64,000 bases of DNA from Domibacillus sp. PGB-M46 (GTDB lineage: Bacteria; Bacillota; Bacilli; Bacillales; Domibacillaceae): the NCBI RefSeq assembly GCF_022668875.1, contig NZ_JAKGCR010000001.1, positions 366,318-430,317 on the forward strand, in the 5' to 3' direction. Position 1 is the first letter of the stretch; each line of letters opens with the position of its first letter. The translations under genes and the position numbers were made by a program. The notes under the pieces are model-generated. The model made no database searches and was not told the origin of the DNA. It was given only the letters and a program-made list of their open reading frames with translations. Of the stretch, positions 44,933 to 53,181 are shown piece by piece.

Positions 44933-46062
44933 CAAACTGATTTCTCCCACACTACTCTATTTACGTAATCAGTATATGATAAAATTATTCTTAATACCTT
45001 ATCTGAAACATTCGGCATACTGTAATCTGTGACAAGTCGTAGCGTTTCCTTTTCCTGAAGTTCTAATATTTCCAACCCTTGAAGAATTCTTTCTTTTTTA
45101 AGCCCGGTCATCATAACAGCTGCTTCTTCCATAGCTTCTGGTCTTTCATGCGCCTGACGAATATTCAAAGCTCTAAATCCAAGAATAGAAGATTCTTCAC
45201 TGATAGTTCCGCTGTCACTGAGTACCGCTTTTGCTCTCATTTGAAGTTTAACATAATCATTGAATCCTAATGGCTTCAATATTTGTACGAGATTGTGAAA
45301 ACTAATCCCTTTTGCTTCGATCATCTTTCTCGTTCTTGGATGTGTACTTATAATAACAGGCATATTATATTTTTCAGCAACCGCATTTAAACTGTTAATT
45401 AGATTAAGAAAATTAGTTTCTGAATTAATATTTTCTTCTCTATGAGCAGAAACTACAAAATAATGTTCTTCTTCGATACTTAGTCTTTTCAACACATCTG
45501 ACTTCTCAATATCTTCTTTTCGTGACTCAAGCACTTCGAACATTGGGCTGCCTGTTTTAATAATTCTATCTGCTGGGAATCCTTCTCTCAGAAGATATTC
45601 TCTTGCAATATCACTGTACGTTAAATTGACATCTGCTGTGTGGTCTACAATTTTCCGGTTTGTTTCTTCTGGAACACGTTGATCAAAGCATCTATTCCCC
45701 GCTTCCATATGAAAAATTGGAATTTGTCTTCGTTTTGCTGCAATAGCACATAAACAGCTATTTGTATCACCAAGTACTAAGAAAGCATCCGGTTTCACTT
45801 CTTCCATAATCGGGTCAATCTTAATCAAAATATTACCGATCGTTTCGACAGCTGTACCCGTGGCTGCACTCAGAAAATAATCTGGTTTTTTCAGATTAAA
45901 ATCTTTAAAAAAAACTTCGTTCAGTTCATAATCATAGTTTTGGCCAGTATGAACAAGAATGTGGTCAATTGCCTCTGATTCTTCCAGTTTGTTTATAACT
46001 GCCGATAGCCTAATAATTTCCGGACGTGTTCCTACTACTGTCATCACTTTTAACTTTTCCAT
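44932..46062 (-). CDS. UDP-N-acetylglucosamine 2-epimerase family, FnlC/CapG-type
   Basis: 376 residues: VVGTRPEIIRLSAV, HTGQNYDYELNEVFF, HMEAGNRCFDQRVPEETNR, SDSGTISEESS. Downstream of capE- and capF-type genes, this branch performs C2 epimerisation of UDP-N-acetyl-L-pneumosamine to UDP-N-acetyl-L-fucosamine, as in S. aureus Cap5G or E. coli FnlC. A ManNAc-forming role (WecB/MnaA) is less likely given the neighbours. Confidence 0.88.
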   Translation of the reverse strand: MEKLKVMTVVGTRPEIIRLSAVINKLEESEAIDHILVHTGQNYDYELNEVFFKDFNLKKPDYFLSAATGTAVETIGNILIKIDPIMEEVKPDAFLVLGDTNSCLCAIAAKRRQIPIFHMEAGNRCFDQRVPEETNRKIVDHTADVNLTYSDIAREYLLREGFPADRIIKTGSPMFEVLESRKEDIEKSDVLKRLSIEEEHYFVVSAHREENINSETNFLNLINSLNAVAEKYNMPVIISTHPRTRKMIEAKGISFHNLVQILKPLGFNDYVKLQMRAKAVLSDSGTISEESSILGFRALNIRQAHERPEAMEEAAVMMTGLKKERILQGLEILELQEKETLRLVTDYSMPNVSDKVLRIILSYTDYVNRVVWEKSV

Positions 46063-46065
46063 TAC

Positions 46066-47178
46066 TTAAACCTCCAAAAATATTGTGTCTGGCTTTTCAG
46101 GATCAAAGATTTCGTTTACCCACATTACTGTTACCATATCTGATACACCAAGGTTCTCAATATTATGTGTATAACCAACTGGGATATCGACAACTTCAAG
46201 CTTATCCCCGCTCACATAATATTCAATTAGCTCTTCTGAATCAATTTTTCTAAAACGAATAACTCCATTGCCGCTAACGACAAGAAACTTTTCATTTTTT
46301 GTATGATGCCAGTGATTCCCTTTTGTAATACCTGGCTTCGAAATATTCACCGAAATCTGGCCTCTGTCCGATGTCTTAATGAATTCAGTGAAAGAGCCGC
46401 GCTGATCAACATTCATTTTCAAATCATAGCTAAATTTATCTTCCGGTAAATAGCTTAAATATGTACTGTACAATTTCTTGATAAATGGATTTGACATATC
46501 CGGAATTGAACGTTCATCACGACTTTTCTTAAATGATTCGATGGCTGCAATGATTTCTCCAAGCTGTACTGTATGAACTACAGGTACTTCACAAAACTTT
46601 CCTGCTTCATGTTCATTGCCTTCTAATGCACAGATCAATTCTTCTATTACATCATCAATATAAACTAAATTCATTGTAACAGAAGGGTCATTTACTGTAA
46701 TCGGCAAATCGCGAGCAATGTTATTGCAAAATGTTGCGATTGCACTGTTGTAGTTGGGCTTGCACCATTTTCCGAATACATTTGGAAAACGATAAACAAG
46801 CACTCTTGCTCCAGTCTCTTTACTATAATTAAACAGCAAATCTTCTCCTGCTTTTTTGCTTTTACCATAAGGATTATCTAGTTCTGCTTGAATAGAAGAA
46901 GAGACCATAACCGGACAAGTATTTTGACATTTCTTTAGTACATCAAGAAGCGTAGCCGTAAAGCCAAAGTTGCCTTCCATAAATTCAGCTTGCTCTTTCG
47001 GCCGGTTAATGCCCGCTAGATGAAAAACAAAATCCGCTTCTTCACAGAACTTTTCTAACTGAGCAATACCGAGATCTTTTGTATATTCAAAGATCTCGGT
47101 ATAATTTCTATTTTTTAATTCTACAATCAGATTCTTGCCAATAAACCCTTTTGCTCCAGTAACGAGTATTTTCATCAT
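46066..47178 (-). CDS. FnlB/CapF-type bifunctional reductase with cupin domain
   Basis: 370 residues. N-terminal short-chain dehydrogenase domain (ILVTGAKGFIGKNL; SSSIQAELDNPYGKSKKAGE) and C-terminal cupin (GITKGNHWHHTKNEKFLVVS, with likely metal-binding histidines). In S. aureus CapF the cupin epimerises C3 and the reductase reduces C4, giving UDP-N-acetyl-L-talosamine. The start overlaps the upstream stop by ATGA. Confidence 0.92.
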   Translation of the reverse strand: MMKILVTGAKGFIGKNLIVELKNRNYTEIFEYTKDLGIAQLEKFCEEADFVFHLAGINRPKEQAEFMEGNFGFTATLLDVLKKCQNTCPVMVSSSIQAELDNPYGKSKKAGEDLLFNYSKETGARVLVYRFPNVFGKWCKPNYNSAIATFCNNIARDLPITVNDPSVTMNLVYIDDVIEELICALEGNEHEAGKFCEVPVVHTVQLGEIIAAIESFKKSRDERSIPDMSNPFIKKLYSTYLSYLPEDKFSYDLKMNVDQRGSFTEFIKTSDRGQISVNISKPGITKGNHWHHTKNEKFLVVSGNGVIRFRKIDSEELIEYYVSGDKLEVVDIPVGYTHNIENLGVSDMVTVMWVNEIFDPEKPDTIFLEV

Positions 47179-48194
47179 TGATTCCAGCCTTTCAGTTCTT
47201 CTCGAACATAATCAAGCTCGAGCAGCCTTTCTTTAACTTGATCAATGCTTAGTCTTTGCGTGTTATGAGAGTTGTATTCTTCTTCTGATGAAAGCTGTTT
47301 ATCCCCCTGTACAAAATACTTATCATAATTAAGGTCTCTTTTATCGGCAGGGACTCTGTAAAATCCGCCTAAATCTTGTGCGACTATATGCTCTTCTCTT
47401 GTAAGAAGCGTTTCATACAATTTTTCACCATGGCGAGTTCCGATTACCTTAATTTCATTATCAACATTAAATAGCTCTTTAATCGCCTGTGCCAAATCTC
47501 CAATTGTTGAAGCTGGTGATTTTTGCACCATAATATCGCCGGCCTCAGCGTTTTGAAACGCAAAAACAACCAGTTCAACCGCTTCCTCAAGACTCATTAA
47601 AAAACGGGTCATTTGAGGATCTGTAATGGTCAATGGCTGACCATTTTTAATTTGCTCAATAAATAAAGGAATGACAGAACCCCTAGATGCCATAACGTTT
47701 CCGTAGCGTGTACCGCAAATTAATGTCCGTGTCGGATCTACTGTATTTGCTTTCGCCACAAATACTTTTTCCATCATTGCTTTAGAAATGCCCATCGCAT
47801 TAATTGGATAAGCTGCTTTATCTGTAGACAAGCAAATTGCTTTCTCTACGCCACTTTCAATTGCAGCGGTTAATACATTATCTGTTCCAATTACATTTGT
47901 TTTAACAGCTTCCATTGGAAAAAACTCACAGGATGGAACTTGCTTGAGGGCGGCTGCATGAAAAACATAGTCAACTCCATGTATAGCGTTTTTTACGCTA
48001 GCCAAGTCCCGTACATCACCTAAGTAAAATTTGAGCTTATCATCCTTATATACCTTGCGCATATCATCCTGCTTCTTCTCATCTCTTGAAAAGATACGGA
48101 TCTCTTTAATATCTGTATCTAAAAATCGTTTCATTACTGCATTACCAAAGGAACCTGTCCCGCCTGTAATTAATAAGGTTTTATCTTTAAACAT
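47175..48194 (-). CDS. UDP-GlcNAc 4,6-dehydratase/5-epimerase, FnlA/CapE-type
   Basis: 339 residues: GGTGSFGNAVMKRF nucleotide motif, CLSTDKAAYPINAMGISKAM active-site block, CGTRYGNVMASRGSVIPLF. Inverting soluble dehydratase that starts the UDP-L-FucNAc pathway, completed by the next two genes. AGAGG lies before the ATG. The membrane homologue at 53182 is the retaining type, so the operon has two different UDP-GlcNAc dehydratases. Confidence 0.92.
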   Translation of the reverse strand: MFKDKTLLITGGTGSFGNAVMKRFLDTDIKEIRIFSRDEKKQDDMRKVYKDDKLKFYLGDVRDLASVKNAIHGVDYVFHAAALKQVPSCEFFPMEAVKTNVIGTDNVLTAAIESGVEKAICLSTDKAAYPINAMGISKAMMEKVFVAKANTVDPTRTLICGTRYGNVMASRGSVIPLFIEQIKNGQPLTITDPQMTRFLMSLEEAVELVVFAFQNAEAGDIMVQKSPASTIGDLAQAIKELFNVDNEIKVIGTRHGEKLYETLLTREEHIVAQDLGGFYRVPADKRDLNYDKYFVQGDKQLSSEEEYNSHNTQRLSIDQVKERLLELDYVREELKGWNQ

Positions 48195-48212
48195 TTAATT
48201 ACCTCTTTCTTG

Positions 48213-49415
48213 TTATTTAAAATGATTCATTATTATTTGATACGAATGCTTAACAGTATAGTTCCCTTCCAAATATAACCTAGAGTTTTCACCCATTTGC
48301 TCTCTTTGTTCTTCATTACATAATTGCTTAACTTTTTCTTTAAATTGTTGAACATCGTTACTTTCACACCAATAACCAAATTTGCCCTGTTCTATTACTT
48401 GGCCAATATCGGTATTAATATCTGTAGCTGCCAAAACCGGCATTGACGCTTGCATATAGGATAGGAGTCTGGAAGGAAAATTGGGTATTGTAAATCTTTT
48501 ATCCAGAAAAATTAATCCTACATCACAGGAATTTGCCAAGGTTTCATAATCATCCTTTGGTAATTGACTAAACAACTGTGCATTAATTGGCTGTTCGTTA
48601 TCAAAATAAGCTTTAATTTTATTAAATTCTGTTCCTGAACCTGCTATAACAAAGTAAACATCTTCATCATGTTTATTAGCTCTTAAACATTCAATTAAAA
48701 AGTCAATGCCCTGAGGTTTTCCAAGATTTCCTCCATATATAAACACTGTTTTGTCTAAGGGGATTTTATACTTCTTTCTAATCTCCATGATCTTTGTTTC
48801 ATTTTTTTCTACTGTTAAAGGTTCTATACTATTTGGACATACTTCTACTTTTTGAGAAAAAATCTCTGGGTTATCTTTTAAAATAAAATCTACATTTGCT
48901 TGTGACATACACCCAATAAAATCTGATTGATCATACAATTTCTTCTCTTTAAATCTAAAGTATTTGTATATAAGACTCTTCTTGCTAAGCATATTCAAAT
49001 CTACTGCATTCTGCGGGAAAATATCTTTTAATAAAAGATATGACTTTGCACCATCTCTCTTTTTTATAAATCTTATCACTTTTCCAAATGTTATGGGCGG
49101 AGTTGAATAGATAATTGTATCGAACTTTATATCTTTTATATATTTTTTAATAGCTTTTAAGAACAAATTCTCTATTCTTATCGTTGAGATCCCCTTCTCC
49201 ACCACATTAGTTTTTGTTATATTACCAATTTTAACTCTAAGGAAATGTACTCCATCCTCATTTATATATTCAGTGTCTTTGTTTAACCTTCTTTCTCGTG
49301 AAGTGACAACATATACATTATGGCCATTATCCCTAAATTGTCGTAATAAGTCTGTATACAAACCTCTATCATTTATGTTATTCAGTTTACCAATTGATAA
49401 AAATAAAATATTCAT
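48213..49415 (-). CDS. Glycosyltransferase family 4, WbuB-like
   Basis: 400 residues, GT-B fold: N-terminal ILFLSIGKLNNINDRGLYTD, IIYSTPPITFG; C-terminal FIYGGNLGKPQGIDFLIECL and FPSRLLSYMQASMPVLAATD. The position next to capE-capF-capG homologues and the similarity in layout to WbuB suggest an L-FucNAc transferase, but donor use is an inference. Confidence 0.85.
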   Translation of the reverse strand: MNILFLSIGKLNNINDRGLYTDLLRQFRDNGHNVYVVTSRERRLNKDTEYINEDGVHFLRVKIGNITKTNVVEKGISTIRIENLFLKAIKKYIKDIKFDTIIYSTPPITFGKVIRFIKKRDGAKSYLLLKDIFPQNAVDLNMLSKKSLIYKYFRFKEKKLYDQSDFIGCMSQANVDFILKDNPEIFSQKVEVCPNSIEPLTVEKNETKIMEIRKKYKIPLDKTVFIYGGNLGKPQGIDFLIECLRANKHDEDVYFVIAGSGTEFNKIKAYFDNEQPINAQLFSQLPKDDYETLANSCDVGLIFLDKRFTIPNFPSRLLSYMQASMPVLAATDINTDIGQVIEQGKFGYWCESNDVQQFKEKVKQLCNEEQREQMGENSRLYLEGNYTVKHSYQIIMNHFK

Positions 49416-49456
49416 TCTACCATCCTCACCAAACTATCAGTATGATACTGGAAAAA

Positions 49457-50434
49457 TTATTGTTTCTTATGAATTTTAATCTCATTAAATTTCATCATAT
49501 AAATACCTTCATCATACTGATCAATTACACCCTCAGATGTATCTCCATTTATATTATTAATAATCATCTTCGGAACGTTGATTCCACATTCATATGCGTG
49601 AGGATAACCACCTCCAAAGCGCGGATTAACTTCAGAGATGTAATATTCGTCATTCGTTTTGAAAATATCAATATCGATAATACCCTTAAACCCAGCCTTT
49701 TTCACAAAATTTATAATTAATTCAGAGAGCTGTTTGTCCTTAATAGATACTGATTTATCAGTTTCACCAGCTCTCATTTTAATTTTTTCCTTTATGAAAA
49801 TTGCAATTGGCTTACCTGATATCATATCAACGTAAACATCGGCACCGTATTCAGCCCCTTGCATAAACTCTTGGATCATTAAGTTATTGAAACGGCTAAA
49901 TAATAATTCAATTTCCTCTTTTGAATTCACTTTACTTATATTAATGCTTGCGCTGCCTGTCACAGGTTTTACAAATACCGGATAATTTATATTGCCATTT
50001 TCAATATCGTTATAAAATTTTTCTTTATCTATATAACTTTTGACTGTTTGAAAACCATTTTGAACTAAAAATTCAAACATTTTATATTTATCAAAGCATA
50101 ATTCAACCTCTTCAAAATCCGAAACAATCGGGATCGTTCCAATGTCTAAAAATGATTGCTTATTTTTTGCAAGGAGGCTAAGCTCTGGATCAATTAAAGA
50201 TAAAACAGCTTTTATACTATTTTCTTTACAAATAGAGAGAATGACATCTAGATAACCCTCATCACTCATTTGCGGAACTATAAACTGTTTGTCTGCTTCA
50301 TATAGAGCCGGGGCAAATTCACTACAATCTGCAGCTACCACTATACCTCTACCATATAATTCTTTTTTAAAATACTGCACGATTTTGTTTCTTGTTCCAC
50401 AACTTAGTATTAAAATATTTGAATCTTCATTCAT
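49457..50434 (-). CDS. ATP-grasp protein of the polysaccharide operon
   Basis: 325 residues: Rossmann-like N-terminus, ATP-grasp core YPVFVKPVTGSASINISKV and the metal site ISEVNPRFGGGYPHAYECG, as in carbamoyl-phosphate-synthase-like ligases. Related genes occur in surface-polysaccharide loci, probably attaching an amino acid or other acid to a sugar amine. The neighbouring GNAT and aminotransferase make such an amine plausible. Substrate unknown. Confidence 0.83.
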   Translation of the reverse strand: MNEDSNILILSCGTRNKIVQYFKKELYGRGIVVAADCSEFAPALYEADKQFIVPQMSDEGYLDVILSICKENSIKAVLSLIDPELSLLAKNKQSFLDIGTIPIVSDFEEVELCFDKYKMFEFLVQNGFQTVKSYIDKEKFYNDIENGNINYPVFVKPVTGSASINISKVNSKEEIELLFSRFNNLMIQEFMQGAEYGADVYVDMISGKPIAIFIKEKIKMRAGETDKSVSIKDKQLSELIINFVKKAGFKGIIDIDIFKTNDEYYISEVNPRFGGGYPHAYECGINVPKMIINNINGDTSEGVIDQYDEGIYMMKFNEIKIHKKQ

Positions 50435-50478
50435 TTTCTCAGTTCCCCCAAATTAAATCTGATGAAATGATTCTCTTT

Positions 50479-50991
50479 TTAAATAAACTTCTCCATTAAC
50501 ACTAGATTTTTATACTTACCTTTAATGAAGCGTTCATCTCTATATTCCCCAACTTTTTCATATCCTAGTGCCGCCCACAAATGTATAGCTGACTCATTTT
50601 CGGAAACAACATTCAACTTAATTTTTCTGAGGTTAAGGTACTCTTTTGCAAATTGCTCAATTAATTGGCATGATTCTTTGCCATAACCTTTTCCTTTTAC
50701 ATTTTCACCGCCAATATAGATACCAATTTCACATGTACGATGTATCCAATTAATATCGTACAAGCCAACCATTCCAACAGGAGCGCTATTTTTATCACAA
50801 ATGATAAAACGCTTATTGTTACCTGAAGTATCTATTAAGGAATCCAGCCATTTTTCGTGATGGTCTAAGGATGTAGGCATGAACCCCCCACCTAAATACC
50901 GATAAGTTTCTTCATCGTTTTTCCATTCATTCAGAAATGTAACATCTTTTTTAAGAATAGGTCGAAGATAAACCTTTTCTCCTTTAATCAT
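50479..50991 (-). CDS. GNAT-family N-acetyltransferase
   Basis: 170 residues with the RimJ/RimL-type order: VYLRPILKKDVTFLNEW, acetyl-CoA loop VKGKGYGKESCQLI, and LGYEKVGEYRDE. GAGGTGG precedes the ATG. Next to the PglE-type aminotransferase it most likely acetylates the 4-amino sugar nucleotide, as PseH does in a related pathway. The usual bacillosamine acetyltransferase PglD has a left-handed beta-helix instead, so this would be a non-orthologous replacement. Confidence 0.82.
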   Translation of the reverse strand: MIKGEKVYLRPILKKDVTFLNEWKNDEETYRYLGGGFMPTSLDHHEKWLDSLIDTSGNNKRFIICDKNSAPVGMVGLYDINWIHRTCEIGIYIGGENVKGKGYGKESCQLIEQFAKEYLNLRKIKLNVVSENESAIHLWAALGYEKVGEYRDERFIKGKYKNLVLMEKFI

Positions 50992-51036
50992 AATTCCACC
51001 TCATTTTGTGATTTATTGTTATTTTATAGATTTAAT

Positions 51037-51666
51037 TTATCCAGATTTTTTATTATTTTTATTGTCTGTTTTCATATAGATGTTTTCAGACTTAAAAAGT
51101 TTAAATACTGTACTAAACAAAATTTTAATATCAAGCCATATACTAAAATTATCAATATATCTATTATCAACAATAATTCTATCATCCCAACTGACTGAAT
51201 TCCTCACTGTTACCTGCGTTAAACCTGTCACTCCTGGACGCATCGCAAATCGCTTTTTTGCCCAATCAGGGTATTCTCTAAATCCTTCATACGGAAAATA
51301 TGTCACTGGTGGACGGGGCCCCACCAGACTCATTTGCCCTGCTATCACATTAAATAATTGAGGTAATTCATCAAGACTGGTCGCGCGAAGCATTTTGCCT
51401 ATTTTAGTAATCCTATTATCGTTTTCACTTTTCACACTTAAACCATCGCCAATCTTCTCGGCGTTGACTACCATTGTTCTAAATTTAAAGATCTTAAAAA
51501 CCTGTCCATTTCTCCCGATTCTTTCTTGGGTAAAAAGCACAGGTCCTTTTGAGGTTATTTTAATTGCGACTGCTATAATAATGAGAATTGGAGATATTAT
51601 AACTATTCCGATCAAACTTCCTACTAAATCAATTAGTCTTTTAATAAATAAGTTTGTAGTTCTCAC
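51037..51666 (-). CDS. Initiating phosphoglycosyl transferase, PglC/WcaJ core type
   Basis: 209 residues: membrane hairpin (LVGSLIGIVIISPILIIIAV), then GPVLFTQERIGRNGQVFKIF, KFRTM, SLDELPQLFNVIAGQMSLVG PRPP, and RPGVTGLTQV. It transfers a sugar phosphate from a UDP-sugar to undecaprenyl phosphate and so starts each repeat unit. The short PglC-like form, beside PglE/PglF homologues, suggests a bacillosamine-type first sugar. GTG start, GGAG seven bases upstream, three bases after the aminotransferase stop. Confidence 0.9.
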   Translation of the reverse strand: MRTTNLFIKRLIDLVGSLIGIVIISPILIIIAVAIKITSKGPVLFTQERIGRNGQVFKIFKFRTMVVNAEKIGDGLSVKSENDNRITKIGKMLRATSLDELPQLFNVIAGQMSLVGPRPPVTYFPYEGFREYPDWAKKRFAMRPGVTGLTQVTVRNSVSWDDRIIVDNRYIDNFSIWLDIKILFSTVFKLFKSENIYMKTDNKNNKKSG

Positions 51667-51669
51667 CTT

Positions 51670-52797
51670 TTATCTCCACAATCCTTTAATAATGTCTACA
51701 ATTCTCTGTAAATTCTCATCTGTTATCTTCGTATCAGACGGCAGGCAAACGCCATTTTCGAACAACTTCTCTGATATTTTAGTGCCTATAAAATCATATT
51801 TCTCAAAGAAAGGCTGCATGTGCATCGGTTTCCATATTGGCCTTGATTCTATATTTTCCCGCTCCAAAGCATCCATAATATCAACTGGTTTTACTTTATC
51901 TATTACTGTCATTGAACTTAGCCAAAAATTTGGCTGGTCCCAATCATTTACAGGCATAAATTGTACACCTTCTAGTTCACCAAGCTCCCTTTTGTAAAAA
52001 TCAAAAATATATTTCTTTTTAGCAACTCGTTGATCAAGTACTTTTAGCTGTCCTCTGCCAATTCCAGCGACAACATTGCTCATCCGGTAATTAAAACCTA
52101 ATTCACTGTGCTGATAATGCCTTGCTTGATCTCTTGATTGAGTCGCCCAAAATCTTGCCTTCGCAATTCTTTCTTCATTATCGGAAACAAGCATTCCACC
52201 ACCAGAAGTTGTGATGATCTTATTTCCATTAAAAGAGAAGATGCCATAATCTCCAAAAGTCCCTGTATGTTGACCTTTATAGTAAGTACCTAAAGACTCA
52301 GCAGCATCTTCTATAACCGCTACATTATGTTTCTTACAAATCTCCATTATTTTATCCATGTCTGCAGACAAGCCATATAAGTGAACAACTATAACTGCCT
52401 TCACTTCTGGATACTTCTCAAACGCTTCTTCTAAGGCTTTCGGACTCATGTTCCATGTTTCATAATCGCTATCTATAAAAACCGGAATCGCGTTTTGGTA
52501 GATGATTGGATTTGCCGTCGCTGAAAAGGTAAGGGTTGGACAGAAAACAACATCCCCTTCTCCCACTCCTGCTGCTTTAAGAGCCAGGTGGATGGCAGCT
52601 GTTCCTGATGAGAGTGCGGCAGCTGCTGTAGAGCCGATTTTTGCAGCTAGCTCTCTTTCAAATCCATTTACGTTTTCACCAAGGGGTGCAATCCAGTTCG
52701 TATCAAAAGCTTCTTGTACATATTCCATTTCGTAGCCCTCATCACTCATATGTGGCGATGAAAGAAATATTCTATCGTTCACTTTAGTCGACACCAT
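51670..52797 (-). CDS. DegT/DnrJ/EryC1-family PLP aminotransferase, PglE-like
   Basis: 375 residues. PLP lysine K193 in FSFNGNKIITTSGGGM; other blocks: ALSSGTAAIHLAL, VIVVHLYG, EDAAESLG, YRMSNVVAGIGRGQL. Makes a UDP-4-amino-4,6-dideoxy sugar from the 4-keto product of the upstream PglF-like dehydratase. It follows a strong intrinsic terminator at 52953-53004, so its expression depends on read-through from upstream or on a separate promoter. Confidence 0.92.
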   Translation of the reverse strand: MVSTKVNDRIFLSSPHMSDEGYEMEYVQEAFDTNWIAPLGENVNGFERELAAKIGSTAAAALSSGTAAIHLALKAAGVGEGDVVFCPTLTFSATANPIIYQNAIPVFIDSDYETWNMSPKALEEAFEKYPEVKAVIVVHLYGLSADMDKIMEICKKHNVAVIEDAAESLGTYYKGQHTGTFGDYGIFSFNGNKIITTSGGGMLVSDNEERIAKARFWATQSRDQARHYQHSELGFNYRMSNVVAGIGRGQLKVLDQRVAKKKYIFDFYKRELGELEGVQFMPVNDWDQPNFWLSSMTVIDKVKPVDIMDALERENIESRPIWKPMHMQPFFEKYDFIGTKISEKLFENGVCLPSDTKITDENLQRIVDIIKGLWR

Positions 52798-53181
52798 CTA
52801 TAAGACTTCCTTCCTTTGTTAAGGTAATATTTCAGTGAATTAGGACTTCATTGGAATTTGCCCAATTATTGAACTCCAATGAGCTACTAAATCACTAAAT
52901 TTATCTAAGCAATATATGTCATAACATCTAGTCAATCTACTGGGTACTTCCATAAAAAAAGCTCCCTATCCTTGCTGCTTTAGCTCAGTGGATAGGGCTT
53001 TTGTTTATTGCTGCTTTAGTTTCATTTCGTTCATTATTTCTTCTAAATACCGATATAAATCTCCTTTCAGTACCTAGTCCTGCAGCGCCATTTCAATTGT
53101 TGTTTTAGTAATCCTATCTTAATCGCTTTTTTTACTTTTTTCATTTGGTTTCCGCCTTTGTATTGTCGTCTTTCCTCTATA
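52798..53181. other. 384-bp gap inside the capsule operon
   Basis: Holds the terminator at 52953-53004. On the minus strand a 25-codon frame MKKVKKAIKIGLLKQQLKWR (ATG 53147 with AAAGGCGG) is followed, in another frame, by KGDLYRYLEEIMNEMKLKQQ just before the terminator. Together they look like a decayed small gene, but neither part is called as a gene. Confidence 0.5.
52953..53004 (-). terminator. Strong intrinsic terminator within the capsule operon
   Basis: Minus strand AAGCCCTATCC / GGATAGGGAGC stem with an 18-base loop and seven U residues, between the PglF-like and PglE-like genes. Confidence 0.88.

Noticed and set aside
52975..53000. tRNA-like D-arm sequence TTTAGCTCAGTGGATAGGG
   Set aside because: No acceptor, anticodon or T arms around it; it is one strand and the loop of the intrinsic terminator within the capsule operon.
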